DNA of 64,000 nt from Dichetophora obliterata (taxonomy: Eukaryota > Arthropoda > Insecta > Diptera > Sciomyzidae). The translations under genes were made by a program, and so were the position numbers. Shown here one piece after another: positions 1-11,244 of this stretch. The stretch covers positions 170,837,627 to 170,901,626 of the forward strand of contig OY986435.1 of the NCBI GenBank assembly GCA_963920525.1. The letters run 5' to 3'. Under the pieces are notes generated by a model that saw only the letters and a list, made by a program, of their open reading frames with translations, had not been told where the DNA came from and made no database searches. Each line of letters begins with the position of its first letter. The stretch's first letter is position 1.

Positions 1-1100
1 AGTATTATTTAATCGTCAACATGTGCGTTTGATGATGCATTAATTCAAGCCAGTCAAGCAGCCAAGCTCAGACAGAGTTGCTATAGTCTTATGCCAGCAT
101 CCATGTCGATGTCACCGCCAGCACCAATACAAACAAAACGAGAAGCAAAAACGAAGGGTCATTAAAAATGTGATGAGTAGCGCATTCATCAACTCATCAT
201 GAACGACGATACTTTCGGTCGAATGCTTTGCGTTTCTTCCACTTTCAAGATATCTTTGCTTGACGCTGTTTAATTGAATTCTCGATGGACTTCAAGCAAT
301 TCGACGCTTCTAATAAAACGTTTTAATTCATTGGCCAAACGCTTTATGAGTTTGAGTGGTTTCAATATTGTTTAATGTTTGTATTCTATACAGAGAAGCA
401 TATTTTGATGAATAAATTGAATAACTTGATCTTAATTAATTTCATATCATTTATAAAAAGCTAAATTGAATACGTCAAGTGCAAAAAAAACATTTGCGTG
501 AAGCGTATGTTGAAAATTCTAAGTGTCAAATAATTTTTGGGATGAAATATCTTCAAATCAAAGGTCTATGTATATATGCAGTAATGCACATCCTGAAACT
601 TTTTAATATACCTATCTTAAAAAAAAAATAAATTATTTATAGTAAAAATATTATTAATAATAATTATTTAGTTATTGCTAACATTATTGCTAAGAAACTA
701 ATAAAAATCGTTTGAAATTGTTTCAAAACTTTTTTAACTTTTTCGTTTCAACCTATGCTGACTTTAAGCTAGACTTTTTATAAGAACCTTTTTATATTTT
801 TTTTTTTGAGCAAAGTTGTTGGCCAGAATAATTGAAACAACTTTGCTAAACAAACCAATGTGAAAATCCTATTAGCCACCACGCGATTCCTCATACCAAA
901 ATGAAGTGAAAAGCGTTGAAACTATCAAATACAGAAAAAAAATGATACAAAAAAGCACATATTATTTTGTTTTATACTTATTTAAAGATGGATACACAGA
1001 TATTTTAAATATTTGGGTTTGAAAACTTTACTTGCACATAAGGCAGTAATTCAATTTAGTGCCTTCGTAAATTTGTATTTAAGTATAATTTAAAAAAAAA
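1..1100. other. AT-rich sequence, no gene seen
   Basis: No coding frame with recognisable protein content on either strand. The first 300 bases have a more balanced composition and may be unique host DNA; the rest is AT-rich with long A and T runs. The only structured item is the short hairpin at 809-847, listed separately. Confidence 0.5.
809..847. repeat. Dispersed hairpin repeat, copy 1
   Basis: Twelve-base arms AGCAAAGTTGTT (809-820) and AACAACTTTGCT (836-847) form a perfect hairpin with a 15-base loop. A near copy lies at 44377-44414, again in a T-rich setting. The arms are conserved while the flanks are not, so this looks like a small dispersed structured repeat, not a chance palindrome. 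Confidence 0.6.
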
Positions 1101-1103
1101 ATA

Positions 1104-1385
1104 CAGAAACAAAAGGCAGCAACTTTAAACAGTTACTGCCTTTCAAGGTTTTATTTTTTCTTAATTATACGCAAAAGTCAAGTATAGAAGGATTTTATGT
1201 AATAACGGCTTTACTATTCACATATAATAATTTTTAAGCTTACGTTAAGATGAACAGTTCATTTGTTAATACTTAAACCTAGATTTTATATTTGTAAAGT
1301 AATAAATTATAAAGGGCCAACAAAAAAACCTTAAAAGTTGATTTTCTCGTAATCATAAAAAATGAGTTGCTGCCTTTTGTTACTG
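1104..1385. mobile_element. MITE, Tc1/mariner type (TA target)
   Basis: A 282 bp non-coding element bounded by inverted repeats of about 21 bases containing ACAAAAGGCAGCAAC. It is flanked by TA at 1102-1103 and 1386-1387. TA target duplication and short inverted termini fit a non-autonomous Tc1/mariner element. It has no transposase frame and is AT-rich inside. Confidence 0.7.
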
Positions 1386-1387
1386 TA

Positions 1388-1855
1388 GGAGAGATACACA
1401 TAGTCAAAATCTGAATAAATTGATTTACAAGATTAACATTTTGTATACTTTTGTCATGTTATGAAGGAAACAAATATAAAATCCCGTCCTGCGACGGGTC
1501 CTCCGCACACTTCCTTTTTGGAACCATTAGCTGAAAGCACTTTTTTCTCTTTTTAAAGCATGATTTTTTTATTCATTTGATTTTTGCAAAATACAAATAT
1601 AACACTTTAAATAACTCTTTTAGCATTGAAACAATGTTGAAAAATTGGTTCAAGTATAAAAGTGCAAAAGTCAATTTTGGTAACAATCATATTTATATAC
1701 AACTTTACAAACTGGCTTTGCCACCATCATATACGTAGCAACTCAGGTGTCGTTTCGCCACTGATACAATTATATTTTTTGGTACAATCCATTAAAAAAA
1801 ATTTCTTTAAATTCATCATAACTTATTGTTAAAAGGATGAAACAAACAGAAGTAA
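1388..1855. other. Intergenic DNA, no gene seen
   Basis: AT-rich DNA between two MITEs. A small perfect hairpin (CCCGTC ... GACGGG) sits near 1484-1499. I see no coding sequence and no element ends. Confidence 0.4.
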
Positions 1856-1858
1856 TTA

Positions 1859-2304
1859 AGGCGAATTTACACGATTCACTATCATTGTTCACTTTGGATG
1901 AATCATCTGATTTGAAAAATGTAAATTGAGTTTCATCTTTAAAATGAAGATGATTGTCATCCACATTGAACAGTGAAAGAAGTAGAAGCTCTTCCTACTT
2001 TTGATGAAAGTGAAAGCAAATGGAACTGATGTGTTATTCGTTCCGAAACACAATTGAAAGGTGTTAACATAACTTTAAGCAGAAAGTTTATATATTTTTT
2101 ATTTAATTGCTGAACGGCTTTTATTTATTTAATTTTTTAAACGTCAATAAAATTAATCAGCCCACGAATATATTTTGACATTCAACACTGAATCATCCAC
2201 CAAATTTTAAATTTACATTTTGAATAATGTAAATTAAAAATTGATTCACTGTCATCGTTCAACGTTCACTACCATCGTTTTAAGTGAAATGTGTAAATTC
2301 GCCT
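1859..2304. mobile_element. MITE, PIF/Harbinger type (TTA target), first of a pair
   Basis: Inverted termini AGGCGAATTTACAC bound a 446 bp non-coding element. TTA at 1856-1858 and 2305-2307 is a 3 bp duplication of the TWA type known for PIF/Harbinger. The right-hand TTA is also the left-hand TTA of the next MITE, so the two abut. Short frames inside are not protein-like. Confidence 0.75.
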
Positions 2305-2307
2305 TTA

Positions 2308-3005
2308 TACTATGTTCACACTAAGGTCGAAAAGCCGCTTTTCGGACATTAATGGCTTTTCAGCTGAAAAGCTGCATGATATTAAGTTTTTCGCCATAGA
2401 AGAACTGTCAAATGAAAAGCTGCTAATTGTTTGCTTTTCAGCGAAAAACTCTGAAAAGCTAAAAAACAACCCTGATTTTGGTTGTTGAACAGACTATTTG
2501 TTGGGGTAAAGTCAAAATCTATTACTAAAATCCAAGTTGTCACTAATATTTGGCATTTTGTTTGTCTGCTGATATTTTTTATTTGGTCAAACTCCAATTG
2601 AACATTTTATTTGTTGTATTGGATAAAAAAAATACAAAGAACAAGTTATATTGAGTGAGCTGCATGAGGCCATGAGGCAGAAGAGTTTCGTGGTGCACGG
2701 AAAAATATGCATATATATGCGGTAATGGCCAGCGACATGGGCTCTTGTTAAATGCAGCGGAAGTCAAAATAAACAATTTAACTATTAAATGCAGGTAAGA
2801 ATAATATATTTAGTATTTGATAATGTGGTTTAAAATAATTTTATTTAATACAATAAAAAAAAATTGAGCAAAGCGCAATAATAACAAACATATTACTACA
2901 AGTTGAATGTCAAATGAAAAGACCTTTTTTCAGTGTGAACACCTTATTTTGAAAAGAGACTTTTCAGCTGAAAAGCGGCTTTTCGGCCTGTGTGTGAACA
3001 TAGTA
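2308..3005. mobile_element. MITE, PIF/Harbinger type (TTA target), second of a pair
   Basis: A 698 bp element with termini TACTATGTTCACAC followed by a pyrimidine/purine-alternating stretch with repeated AAAAGC and GCTTTT blocks. TTA at 2305-2307 and 3006-3008 flanks it. TIR style and 3 bp TWA target fit PIF/Harbinger. No transposase remains. Confidence 0.8.
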
Positions 3006-3399
3006 TTAGATCAAAAAACCCATCCTGTCACTGATGAAGTGTCAAATGAGTTTGCTGTGCATACTTTCAGGCTGAACATTTTTGAGGACAATATACAGTG
3101 GCTCACAGCTTATTTTATGCAGTGCATACTTTAAATTTTTGGGCTTTATAACAACTAAACTAACAGGAATAGAAAAAATAATATCGTATCATTTAAAAGA
3201 ACAAAATGTTTAGTTTACTAAATTAACTTAATTTATTGTAAAAATATATATTAAGTTGGCTTAAAATTAAGAAACCAGAAACTACTGCTTAATTTCATAT
3301 CACAGCTTATTTTATGCAGTCACTTGTTATTTATAAATTTTTCGTATTAATTAATGATATATGATATTTTTATTATTTGGTATGATAGCCCTTGTTGTC

Positions 3400-4330
3400 C
3401 ACAACAGATCTAAGGTGGTTTGGCATTAATGCGACCAGTTTTTGAGTGATAGGTGGCGAAATATTTGCCCACTTCGTTTTCAATATCTCTTTCAGGTGGT
3501 TTTTGTTTGAAATTTGATGTTTCCGTATGTTATTTTCCAATAAAGACCACACATTTTAAATAACATTAAGGTCTGGTGGCGTCATCAATTGTGGGCAGTT
3601 GTATATTAGCCTGGTTTGGACAACACTAGCTTTGTGCTTTTGATCGTCATCCTGGTAAAATCGGATATTCAATTTTTTACCCTGAACCTTTGCACTCTGC
3701 AACAAATTGTTCTTCAGGTTCTGTAGGTACTTAAATTTCTCCATTGTTGTTTTAATAAATGGCAACTTCCCAGTACCAGCAGCGGACATTCAGGCCCAAA
3801 CCATGGCGCTGCCACCGCCATGTTTCACGATTTGTTTTAAGTTATTTTTTGTTGACCTCGGTATTCGGTTTTCGCCACATATAGCACATACCATCTGAAC
3901 CGAATAAATTGATCTTAGATTTATCTGCAAAAATAACTAAATTCCAGTACTCTGGGGCCTTGGACATATGTTCTTTGTTGTAGTTGAGTCTGCATAATCT
4001 GTTTTTGGGGCTAATGAACGGCTTGTTTCGTATTACTCGGCCATGAAAGTTCTTTTTGCGCAAGACACGTCGAATAGTTTCAGCACTACACTGTTTGCTC
4101 AGGTCAGTTTGAACTTCAAAAGCCATTTTTGGAGCTGAGAGTCTCGGGTTAGCCTTTATCTTCCGTACAATATGCCGCTCGTCGGTTGCATTAAAAATTT
4201 TGTTTGGGGCTTCTTTGCTCTTATTGTGTAATTAATTCTTATGGACGAAGCGCTCGATGATCTTTTGCACTATAGAGGAATTGATATTAACCATTTCAGC
4301 CATTTTTCGCTGCGAGCTGCTATTTTTAAA
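3400..4330 (-). pseudogene. Tc1-like transposase pseudogene
   Basis: Reading the minus strand, an N-terminal helix-turn-helix region (SSSQRKMAEMVNINSS, near 4310) leads into a clear Tc1 stretch at 3842-4126: ETIRRVLRKKNFHGR and a first catalytic segment NLVIFADKSKINLFG, followed by W-R-K-P-N. The next part (3556-3789) keeps RFYQDDDQKH, the second aspartate region, and P-Q-L-x-P-P-D-L-N near the third acidic residue. Several stops and frame shifts break the frame. In the parent it would be a nuclear cut-and-paste recombinase of the DDE type. It is inactive. Confidence 0.85.
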
Positions 4331-4336
4331 ATAGTA

Positions 4337-5258
4337 CAGTGTCCGCCATAGAACGTTTTTTTTTTCAACTAGTGCTTAATTCGTGAATGGTAACACTTAG
4401 CTCATGTCTGATTTCACAGATAATTAGTTTTATCCTTCCGCTAAACGAATATGGTTGTGTGTACGCTTGAACAATGCTGGGAAATATTGCGACATTACTT
4501 TGATGCAGAAGATGCCGATTTTGCCAAAAAAATCATCTTTTCAGATGAAGCTCATTTTGAATTTGGCGGGTATGTACACAAGCAAAATTGTCGCATTTGG
4601 GGCACAGAAAACCCGCACGCATACATTGAAAAGCCGCTGCATCCAAAATGAGGCACTGTTTGGTGCGGATTTTGGTCCAGAGGCATAATTGGGCCATTTT
4701 TCTTCGAAAATGAGCAAGGAGTGGCCGTTACAGTCAATGGCGATCGTTATCGGGCCATGTTGAACGAATTTTCGTTCACAAAAATTGAAGAGGAGAATAT
4801 TGGCAACATTTGGTTTTAACAGGACGGCGCTACGTGCCACACAGCCGAAGCTACACTCGATATTTTGCACCCTGTTTTTGAAGATCGCATTATCAGCCGC
4901 AGAGCTGATGTCGTTTGGCCACCTCGAAGCTGCGATTTGACACCGTTGAACTATTATTTGTGGGGTGCCCTCAAAGATAAGTGTTACGCCGACAAGCCAG
5001 AGACAATTGACGCTTTAAAGGATAATATTCGTGAAGCCATTGGTGAAATACAGCTGCACACAATCGATAATGTGCTTAAAAATTAGACCGATCGTGTAGG
5101 CTACTGCATGGCCAGCCGAGGCAGACATTTGAATGAAATTATTTTCCATTATTAACCGGAAGGATTGTACTTTCAAATAAAAAAAGAAATTTGAAAAAAT
5201 ATTCAGTAGTTTTTTTTTATAGAATTTTCAAAAAAAAAAAGTTATTTGGCGGACCCTT
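4337..5258 (+). mobile_element. Mariner-like element nested in the Tc1 element
   Basis: Left end CAGTGTCCGCC and right end (complement) AAGGGTCCGCC are imperfect inverted repeats, flanked by TA at 4335-4336 and 5259-5260. Length is 922 bp, shorter than intact mariners (about 1.3 kb), so the 5' part of the transposase is missing. It is inserted in the N-terminal coding part of the Tc1 transposase and is therefore younger than that element. Confidence 0.85.
4451..5155 (+). pseudogene. Mariner-like (DDE_3) transposase pseudogene
   Basis: The plus-strand frame carries IIFSDEAHFEFGGYVHKQN (first catalytic Asp region), then after a stop the segment NIWF-stop-QDGATCHTA (second Asp) and PPRSCDLTPLNYYLWG (third Asp), and ends with SRGRHLNEIIFHY, a C-terminus common in this insect mariner-like group. 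Stops after PLHPK, at the position before QDGATCH and before TDRVGY break it. About 36 residues separate the last two Asp residues. The DNA-binding N-terminus is missing. It encoded a transposase and cannot now do so. Confidence 0.88.
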
Positions 5259-5676
5259 TATATAACCAATTCTCATTGTTGTAGAGTTGTGCGCGCTCCT
5301 ATTTTAAATAATCATAGAAGCAGACACTTTAAACAAAAAAATCAGACTAAAAAGCTAACACAAAGCAATTATAGAAACAGAACGAAGGCATAGCTAACGA
5401 AAGTACCGTTAGACAGCGCAGCATTAGATTACCGTAGCGGAGAGAAGTGACTGCATAAAATAAGCTGCGAGATGAAATTTAGCAGTATTTTATGTTCTCT
5501 TATTTTTTAAACAACTAAATTTATGTATTCACAATTAATGAAAAACCTTTATTTAACAAGACTTTTTGCTCTTTTAAATGACACCATATTATCTTTTGTA
5601 TTCCTGTTAGTTTTGTTTTTATAAAGCCTTAAAGTTTAAAGTATGCACTGCATAAAATAAGCTGTGAGCCACTGTA

Positions 5677-7015
5677 TGTTGCAAAAACACTGCAATAATG
5701 CCAAAAAATAATTACAGTTTGAGCAATACTGTGCGCGGAGCAGCATGCTTGCCTTTTATGAAAATATAATAATAGAAACATTTATCGAAAGTTGAAGAAA
5801 ATATTCATAACTAATCATGAAAAACAATATATTTCCTTTACCAATAGATTTGCGGATGCTGCGTGGTTGCTAATACAGTTATCAAGTGTTATATATTCGA
5901 TTTTAAAAGCTTTTCTCTCAATAACTTTTAAAGGTAAAAAACAAATTGGTTTTTTGGCACAAAAAGCAGTGCAACCACGCAATTGACAAAGACGTTTTGC
6001 TTCCAATTTTCCATTTCGGAAGAAGGTTTGGCTAACAATTTCGAAGACAACTATCTTAACTAAACTAATCACTCTTAATCATAAAAAAATGACAGTTTAA
6101 CCACACATTTTTTAATTTAGAAAAAACCAAAAATATACTAAAAAAAGACACATTTTCGATAGTATCGTAAGTATGGACGTAAAATTCCTTTTTATACAGT
6201 AACTAGTATTCCCCGGCAGACGTTTTCCTGTCACAGACCGCCTTGCTGCCACATACAATTTTTTATGCTAATCGAAGAAAAAAATGTATATGGTCAACAT
6301 TTTTAGAACAGTTTCCGAAACTAATTATATGAACTAAATTACCCAATTTTATTCTAATACGACCAAAATCGTCCGAAGAATAGCATTTTTTTTTATTTGT
6401 GGGCCGTAAAGGGGGTGTGGAAACATTTTTTCGTACTCGAGAGAAATTGACTGCCGAAATTCCAGCTTAATTTAGTCTAAACCTAGCGCGCTTTGCTGAA
6501 CTCAATGCTTATCCTCCGGAAAGTGGGCGTAAGTAAAGGGGGAAACGCCCATTTATTATACAATTTCCGAAAGTTACCATACGAACTAAATTACCAAATT
6601 TTAGTCTAAAACAGTGGTCATCAACGCAGGGTTCAAAAAACAACAACAAAGAAAGCTTTCCAAGCACACAGCTTTACACTGAAACAAGAAGTTGTTAAAA
6701 GCTCTCGCACCATTTGGTGCTAGGAAATATTGTCGAGTGTTGGTTTTTCTATATAACGTTTTCTTTTCTATTTTTGTGTTTCTTGTTAGATGGTTTAACA
6801 TAGAAAAGAGCAAAATAGGTAAAAATATTGAATAGAATGTATTAATGTTTTTTTTATATCTATACAATAAATATGTGCTCTCATTTTTTTATTTAAATTT
6901 TTAATGTTTCGTTTTTTTATTTTAATGACAGATTTGAATAAGAAATATTGTAAAATATTCATAAAAATGACAACGAGCAACACCCTTGCCAAATGAACGC
7001 TCAAAGCATACTGAC
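5677..7015. other. Intergenic DNA with one repeat cluster
   Basis: No recognisable gene. 6270-6600 belongs to the ~150 bp repeat family described at 13790-16520 (phrases such as CTAAATTACC and GGGGGTGTGG recur). The remaining sequence is AT-rich. Confidence 0.5.
6270..6600 (-). repeat. ~150 bp dispersed repeat, outlying copy
   Basis: Shares ordered blocks with the clusters at 13.8-16.5 kb: a tetranucleotide-poor TAGAACAGTTTCCGAAA start, CTAAATTACC, TAATACGACCAAAATCG, then a T run and AAAGGGGGTGTGG. A second partial unit starts near 6555. Orientation matches the 13.8 kb cluster and opposes the 15.5-16.5 kb cluster. Confidence 0.6.
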
Positions 7016-7300
7016 TTATGGTCCAATTATGTTAGCGTAACGCAACGCAAGGTGGTCGTAGCAAATAGCATACTGCACGTAGATAATTTCGTATTGATTA
7101 TCCAGAAGTACATCTACCTAAAAAACTTCAACTCAGCTGCTTTTGTTTACAACAAGTAAGATGTTTGTCTTTAAATGGAATAATGTATCTAATTTTTCAA
7201 ATATGTCTAATTTTTAGTTTGAAGAACTTGAATATGAGGATACATCTGTAAATTTTATTTTTTAGGAACTGGCAAGCTTTTTACTGCACCTTTTATCATT

Positions 7301-8057
7301 GGTCGCATTCAGCGTAGACAACTGTTGTGAACTGTAATGGTAGCGCTACCTTAGTTCACGATGTTTTTCGCTGAATGTCTTGCTAATCTACACGTCAGAA
7401 TTTAGATTCAATTTAATTATATTTAATTTTTATATAAATTTAATTCAATTGCAAAGGTTTCTCACTTAAATTTGCTGCGTTCTTTCTGTATTTATTAATG
7501 TAACAGCGTCAGTAGCAGCATCTGACAGTTAACCAAACAGTTGTGTTCATGTAGCATAGAATTTGTTCGTTCGATTAAAAGTCGTGCGCTGCCTGATCAG
7601 TTTTAGCTAAATAAATAAATAAAAATAAACTGGCCATTTCAGCCCTTGAAAAGACTTTGACCTAGCTTCTATTGATCAATTGTGTTGTGCGTGTAATTAA
7701 ATGTTTGATCACAAATGATCGAGAACTGTTTTATGCTACGTGTTTTATGCTGACTCCGAGCGGCTTATGTTCTCAAGAAGCTTTACATGGCAATTTTTAC
7801 TCTCTGAGGTTTGCCATTGTCTGCAAAGAGGTGACGACCGAACAGAAAAACTAATTCAATTGAAAAAACTTTTCCGTCTGAGCTGGAATTGAACCCGGGC
7901 TACCGCGGTTCTTTAGCTTAGGGGCCACGCACTCTACCTACTAGGCTAAAGCCGCCACTTTAGTCAGCTATCAGTTTTAGTTAGCGCTCCCAAAATTCGA
8001 TCATTCAGCGAATTTTCACACAACAGTTGCCAACTGTTGTCTGCGCTGAATGCGGCC
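7301..8057. mobile_element. GGCCGC-type MITE, copy 1 (3 bp target ATT)
   Basis: Termini GGTCGCATTCAGCG and its counterpart GGCCGCATTCAGCG, extended by AGACAACTGTTG, bound the element. ATT at 7298-7300 and 8058-8060 is a 3 bp target duplication. A second copy is at 34222-34580 with AAT on both sides. Copy 1 is longer only because a 360 bp SINE sits inside it. The 3 bp target fits Harbinger-like elements, though ATT/AAT is not the classic TWA. Confidence 0.85.
7610..7969 (-). mobile_element. tRNA-derived SINE inserted in MITE copy 1
   Basis: On the minus strand the head (about 7955 down to 7870) has a perfect pol III A box TAGCCTAGTAGG and a B box GGTTCAATTCC, spaced as in a tRNA. The element is flanked by a 14 bp duplication ATCAGTTTTAGCTA (7596-7609) and ATCAGTTTTAGTTA (7970-7983), and MITE copy 2 shows the empty site. 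Length is about 360 bp. The tail is built of TTTA units on the SINE strand, not the usual A-rich tail. No reverse transcriptase is encoded; such elements borrow one from a LINE. Confidence 0.82.
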
Positions 8058-8336
8058 ATTGCCTTGGTTAAAGGCGCTTATTTTGAACGAGCGTTTAGCC
8101 AGCTCAATATTATAAAGTCCAGAATAAGATATCGCTTGCAAATCGACACAGTTAATTGCATTTAAAATGTTAAGTATTTCTTGTATATGTTTTTAAAAGA
8201 AAAAGAAAAATAAGTTAAAAATAATTCGAATCTTTGAAAACAATAACATTAATGAAGAATGTGGTTATTTAATTTTTTTTAACTGGAACTTGAATATTTT
8301 TTGCGATTTTTTTTACATTATTATTAGTAACTTTAT

Positions 8337-9205
8337 ATTAACATTTTGTCATATATTCAGCAATTCCATTTTAAATGTACCGGCCTTACGGAATGATCAT
8401 ATCCGATTTGGGTCAAATTTTGCATGAAGCATCACTGACGGAAACAAGAAACTAGATTTGGAGGATAAAAGTTTGGCGTGATTTTTGGCTGAGTTACAGG
8501 GTGCTCGGATGTCGAAAATCAATTTTATGAAAATTTATATCTAAAAAACCTTCTTAACCGAATGTTAAGTTTGAAATACTGTTGGAAAGCTAAAACAGAA
8601 AATTATAAAACGGACTTTGATTTAGTAAACATTTTTGGGAAATATTGGTGATTGGGGGCTTCGAAGAATGAATTCGAAGAACGCCATTTAAAAAATTTTA
8701 AAATAGTTTTTTCTTTTCTGGTAAAATTACTTTTCCAATATTTTAAAAATAAGGGTGGGGACTCAGTGGGTTAATGAGATATGGTGATTTTAACATATAA
8801 ACACAAATATTTTTTGATTAACAAACGAATTTCTTAACCAAATTTTAAGTTCGAACTACCGTTGCAAATGTAATTGAGCGGACTTTAATCTAAAAAAATT
8901 TTAAAATATTTCGGTGGTCTCTTGAGGTACGATAATTAATTTCGAAGTCGAAGTTCGAAGAACACACTTTAAAAATTCAAAATGGTTTCGATTTTCAACG
9001 TTTTTACCGATTTTTGTCAATTTTGTGCAACCTATAACTCCGCAAAAATCACGCCTAACTTTTTTATTCCAAATAAAGTTTTTTTTTATTTCCATCAGTG
9101 ATACTCCATACAAAATTTGACCCAAATCGGATATGTGCATTCCGTAATTTTTACTTTTCCGATACGTTTAAAATGGAATTGCTAAATTATGTTAATAATA
9201 TTAAA
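8337..9205. mobile_element. Foldback-type inverted repeat element
   Basis: Left arm (8337 to about 8550) and right arm (about 9000 to 9205) are inverted copies: GCAATTCCATTTTAAA, ATATCCGATTTGGGTCAAAT and GGCGTGATTTTTG occur in both in mirrored order. Arms are about 200 bp with a central region of about 450 bp that has no coding frame. Target duplication is not clear. It behaves like a long-arm MITE. Confidence 0.7.
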
Positions 9206-9351
9206 AAAAAACGAATTAGCGAATTTTTGCGGATTTTTCTGGCAAATTTTGAGGATTTTTATCAGCAGTATCTGGCAACACTGGTTAAAAGACACAATTT
9301 ATGAGCAAATTTACCGCACATAAACTGTTGCTATGAAAATGCAGCTATCAC

Positions 9352-9436
9352 CAGTGTTGTCGCTTTAAAATTTTAAATAGTAAAGAATAAAAAAAGGTGG
9401 TAGATCTACCACGATTGTGATAGAGTGACAACACTG
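9352..9436. mobile_element. 85 bp hAT MITE (8 bp target GCTATCAC)
   Basis: Termini CAGTGTTGTC bound only 85 bp. GCTATCAC is perfectly duplicated at 9344-9351 and 9437-9444, the 8 bp target length of hAT elements. A local palindrome GGTGGTAGATCTACCAC lies inside. The related fragment near 58.9 kb contains the right part of the same MITE, so that insertion predates the spread or truncation of that copy. Confidence 0.85.
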
Positions 9437-9664
9437 GCTATCACAAGACCATAGAGCGACGTAAGTTCAAAATGAAATTTAATTTTTTATTTGTTATACA
9501 TTTATCTTAAGGTTGTGAGATAAGATTCTGTTTTTATCTATATTTTTCTAAGCTTCGTTGCGTGGTGCATAACCAGATACACACAAAGCCCCTACAACAG
9601 AAATGCACGTGACATTTGCTACGGCCACTTTGCGTTGCGTTACGCGAACATAACTGAACCATTA

Positions 9665-11120
9665 AAATTTAAAGCACAGGAGAAAAAACAAACTTTTACG
9701 CAGTGTACAAACACAGCGAGCCGATTACTACTTCGTGTGCAACAACACAAAAACACCTGACGCCCGCGTGTTATGGGAAAACATAAGTTGATGACCACTG
9801 GTCCAAAGTTCATTTATAAGGTTGTGTCACTTGAGAGAAATGCACTCTTTTTCCGCCTTTGCTCGAACTGTCACTGTGCTTTTCTTTGTTCTAAGCATTC
9901 ATTTTCTGCGTTTCTTTTCATCCATTCGACCGAGCTCCCTCTCAAGTGCCACAACCTTATAAATGAGCCTTGCACTGGTCTAATACGACCCAGACCGTCT
10001 GAAAAACCATCGGATATTTTCAATTAAATAAGAAATACATACATTTTTTTATAATTTTGAGTATTTTTTTTTAAGTAAAAGCATGTGTTAATGTACAAAA
10101 AGACACCATTTGTAACAAAAAGAATTACTACCATTTCAATTAACAAAAAAACTTAATAACTTAGTATTAATATAAAATTTCATGAATTTAATAGTTATTT
10201 TAAGTTATAAGCTTAAAGTGGAATTTAAATTATTAAAATAATTTTAAAGTTATGTTAATATTTAAAATTATTTAAGAGTAAATTGTATTTTACAAAGACT
10301 AAGTTTGATAATTTATCGCTTCTTAACTTTTGAAGGGGGAAACTGACTTGACCGTTTTCCATTAAAAATGAGGTTTCTCAGGAGCGGCTTCACCGACTTT
10401 AAACATTTTTTGTACACTTATTATTTTAGCAAAACTAAGGCTAGTTTTCAGAGGATTTTAAAAATAAATAAAACTAATTTATTTATTTATAATCAACTAT
10501 TTGAAATTTCCTCTGTAAATTTGTTAGCTAGTACTGCTACTTATCGGCAAAAAAAATAATCTGTAATAATTTTTAAGAAAAATATTCCGAAGTAAGAAAA
10601 ATGCGAAAAATTTAACTTTTTATTACATCAAAACAACCTCCGCATTGCTTGTCAGATAATCACCGACCTCCTAACCTTGAATTAATTTTTTGAGCACATT
10701 TACTCATGTGAAATTTTTGCTGTTCATTTTATGCACACAGAGAGATATAGTTTTATTCCTTTATTCCATATTAACTTCATATATTTTTTTACTGTTTTGT
10801 CTGAATGTTATGGAAATACTAATTACCAGGGACTGTAACTGTCATAAGGAATATCGAAGATGTTACTTTGAAATAGTTATTTTTTGACTTTTTCTAAAAA
10901 TCGGTAAAATTTAATTGTTGTTTTTGAACGGAAAAAGAAATATTAAATCAAATTCTTAGAAAATAATTTTATTTTAAGCAGCTTACACATTAGCGAACTT
11001 GTTCTTAAAACAAAATGGCGGGTCTAACTTGTTCTACAGAGGTAGCGTTCAAATTAAAGCAACGTGTTCGTCAAACAAGCCAAAAACTTTTGTTGTTTTT
11101 CGCCATCATTTTGTTTCACA
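9665..11120. other. AT-rich DNA, no gene seen
   Basis: Very AT-rich with no protein-like frame. A long frame at 9773-10027 has no recognisable content. No element ends found. Confidence 0.4.
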
Positions 11121-11122
11121 AC

Positions 11123-11240
11123 CCTGGGGTCGAATTACAGCATCTGTGATCGAGCAAAATTACGAAGGGCACGACGAGACAAGTGCCTATCAATCTTGTA
11201 CAATTTTTCTCGATCACGGATGTTGTAATTCGGCCCCTGG
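11123..11240. mobile_element. Small palindromic MITE-like element
   Basis: Two 45-base arms with GGTCGAATTACAGCATC at the left and the mirrored GGATGTTGTAATTCGGCC at the right enclose about 30 bases; both arms also carry GTGATCGAG. I found no clean target duplication. The open frame crossing it (10999-11304) is an effect of the palindrome and has no known domain. Confidence 0.6.
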
Positions 11241-11244
11241 TTTG

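Larger units (their letters stand above)
3096..5674 (-). mobile_element. Tc1-like transposon with IR/DR arms, interrupted by a mariner
   Basis: Termini CAGTGGCTCACAGCTTATTT (3096 rightwards, and its complement ending at 5674) are flanked by TA (3094-3095, 5675-5676). A second copy of CAGCTTATTTTATGCAGT lies about 200 bp inside each end (3303-3320 and 5449-5466), giving the IR/DR arm plan known from several Tc1-like families. Total length is 2579 bp. Subtracting the 922 bp mariner inside leaves about 1.65 kb, a usual Tc1 length. Confidence 0.88.
7019..9661. mobile_element. Harbinger-like composite element (TTA target) with four nested insertions
   Basis: Long inverted termini of about 48 bp with the shared core GCGTAACGCAACGCAA lie at 7019-7066 and 9614-9661, flanked by TTA at 7016-7018 and 9662-9664. 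A fragment with the same right end sits at 58868-59156. Inside are a GGCCGC-type MITE, a SINE, a foldback element and a hAT MITE; without them the shell is short and has no transposase frame, so it is non-autonomous. Confidence 0.8.
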
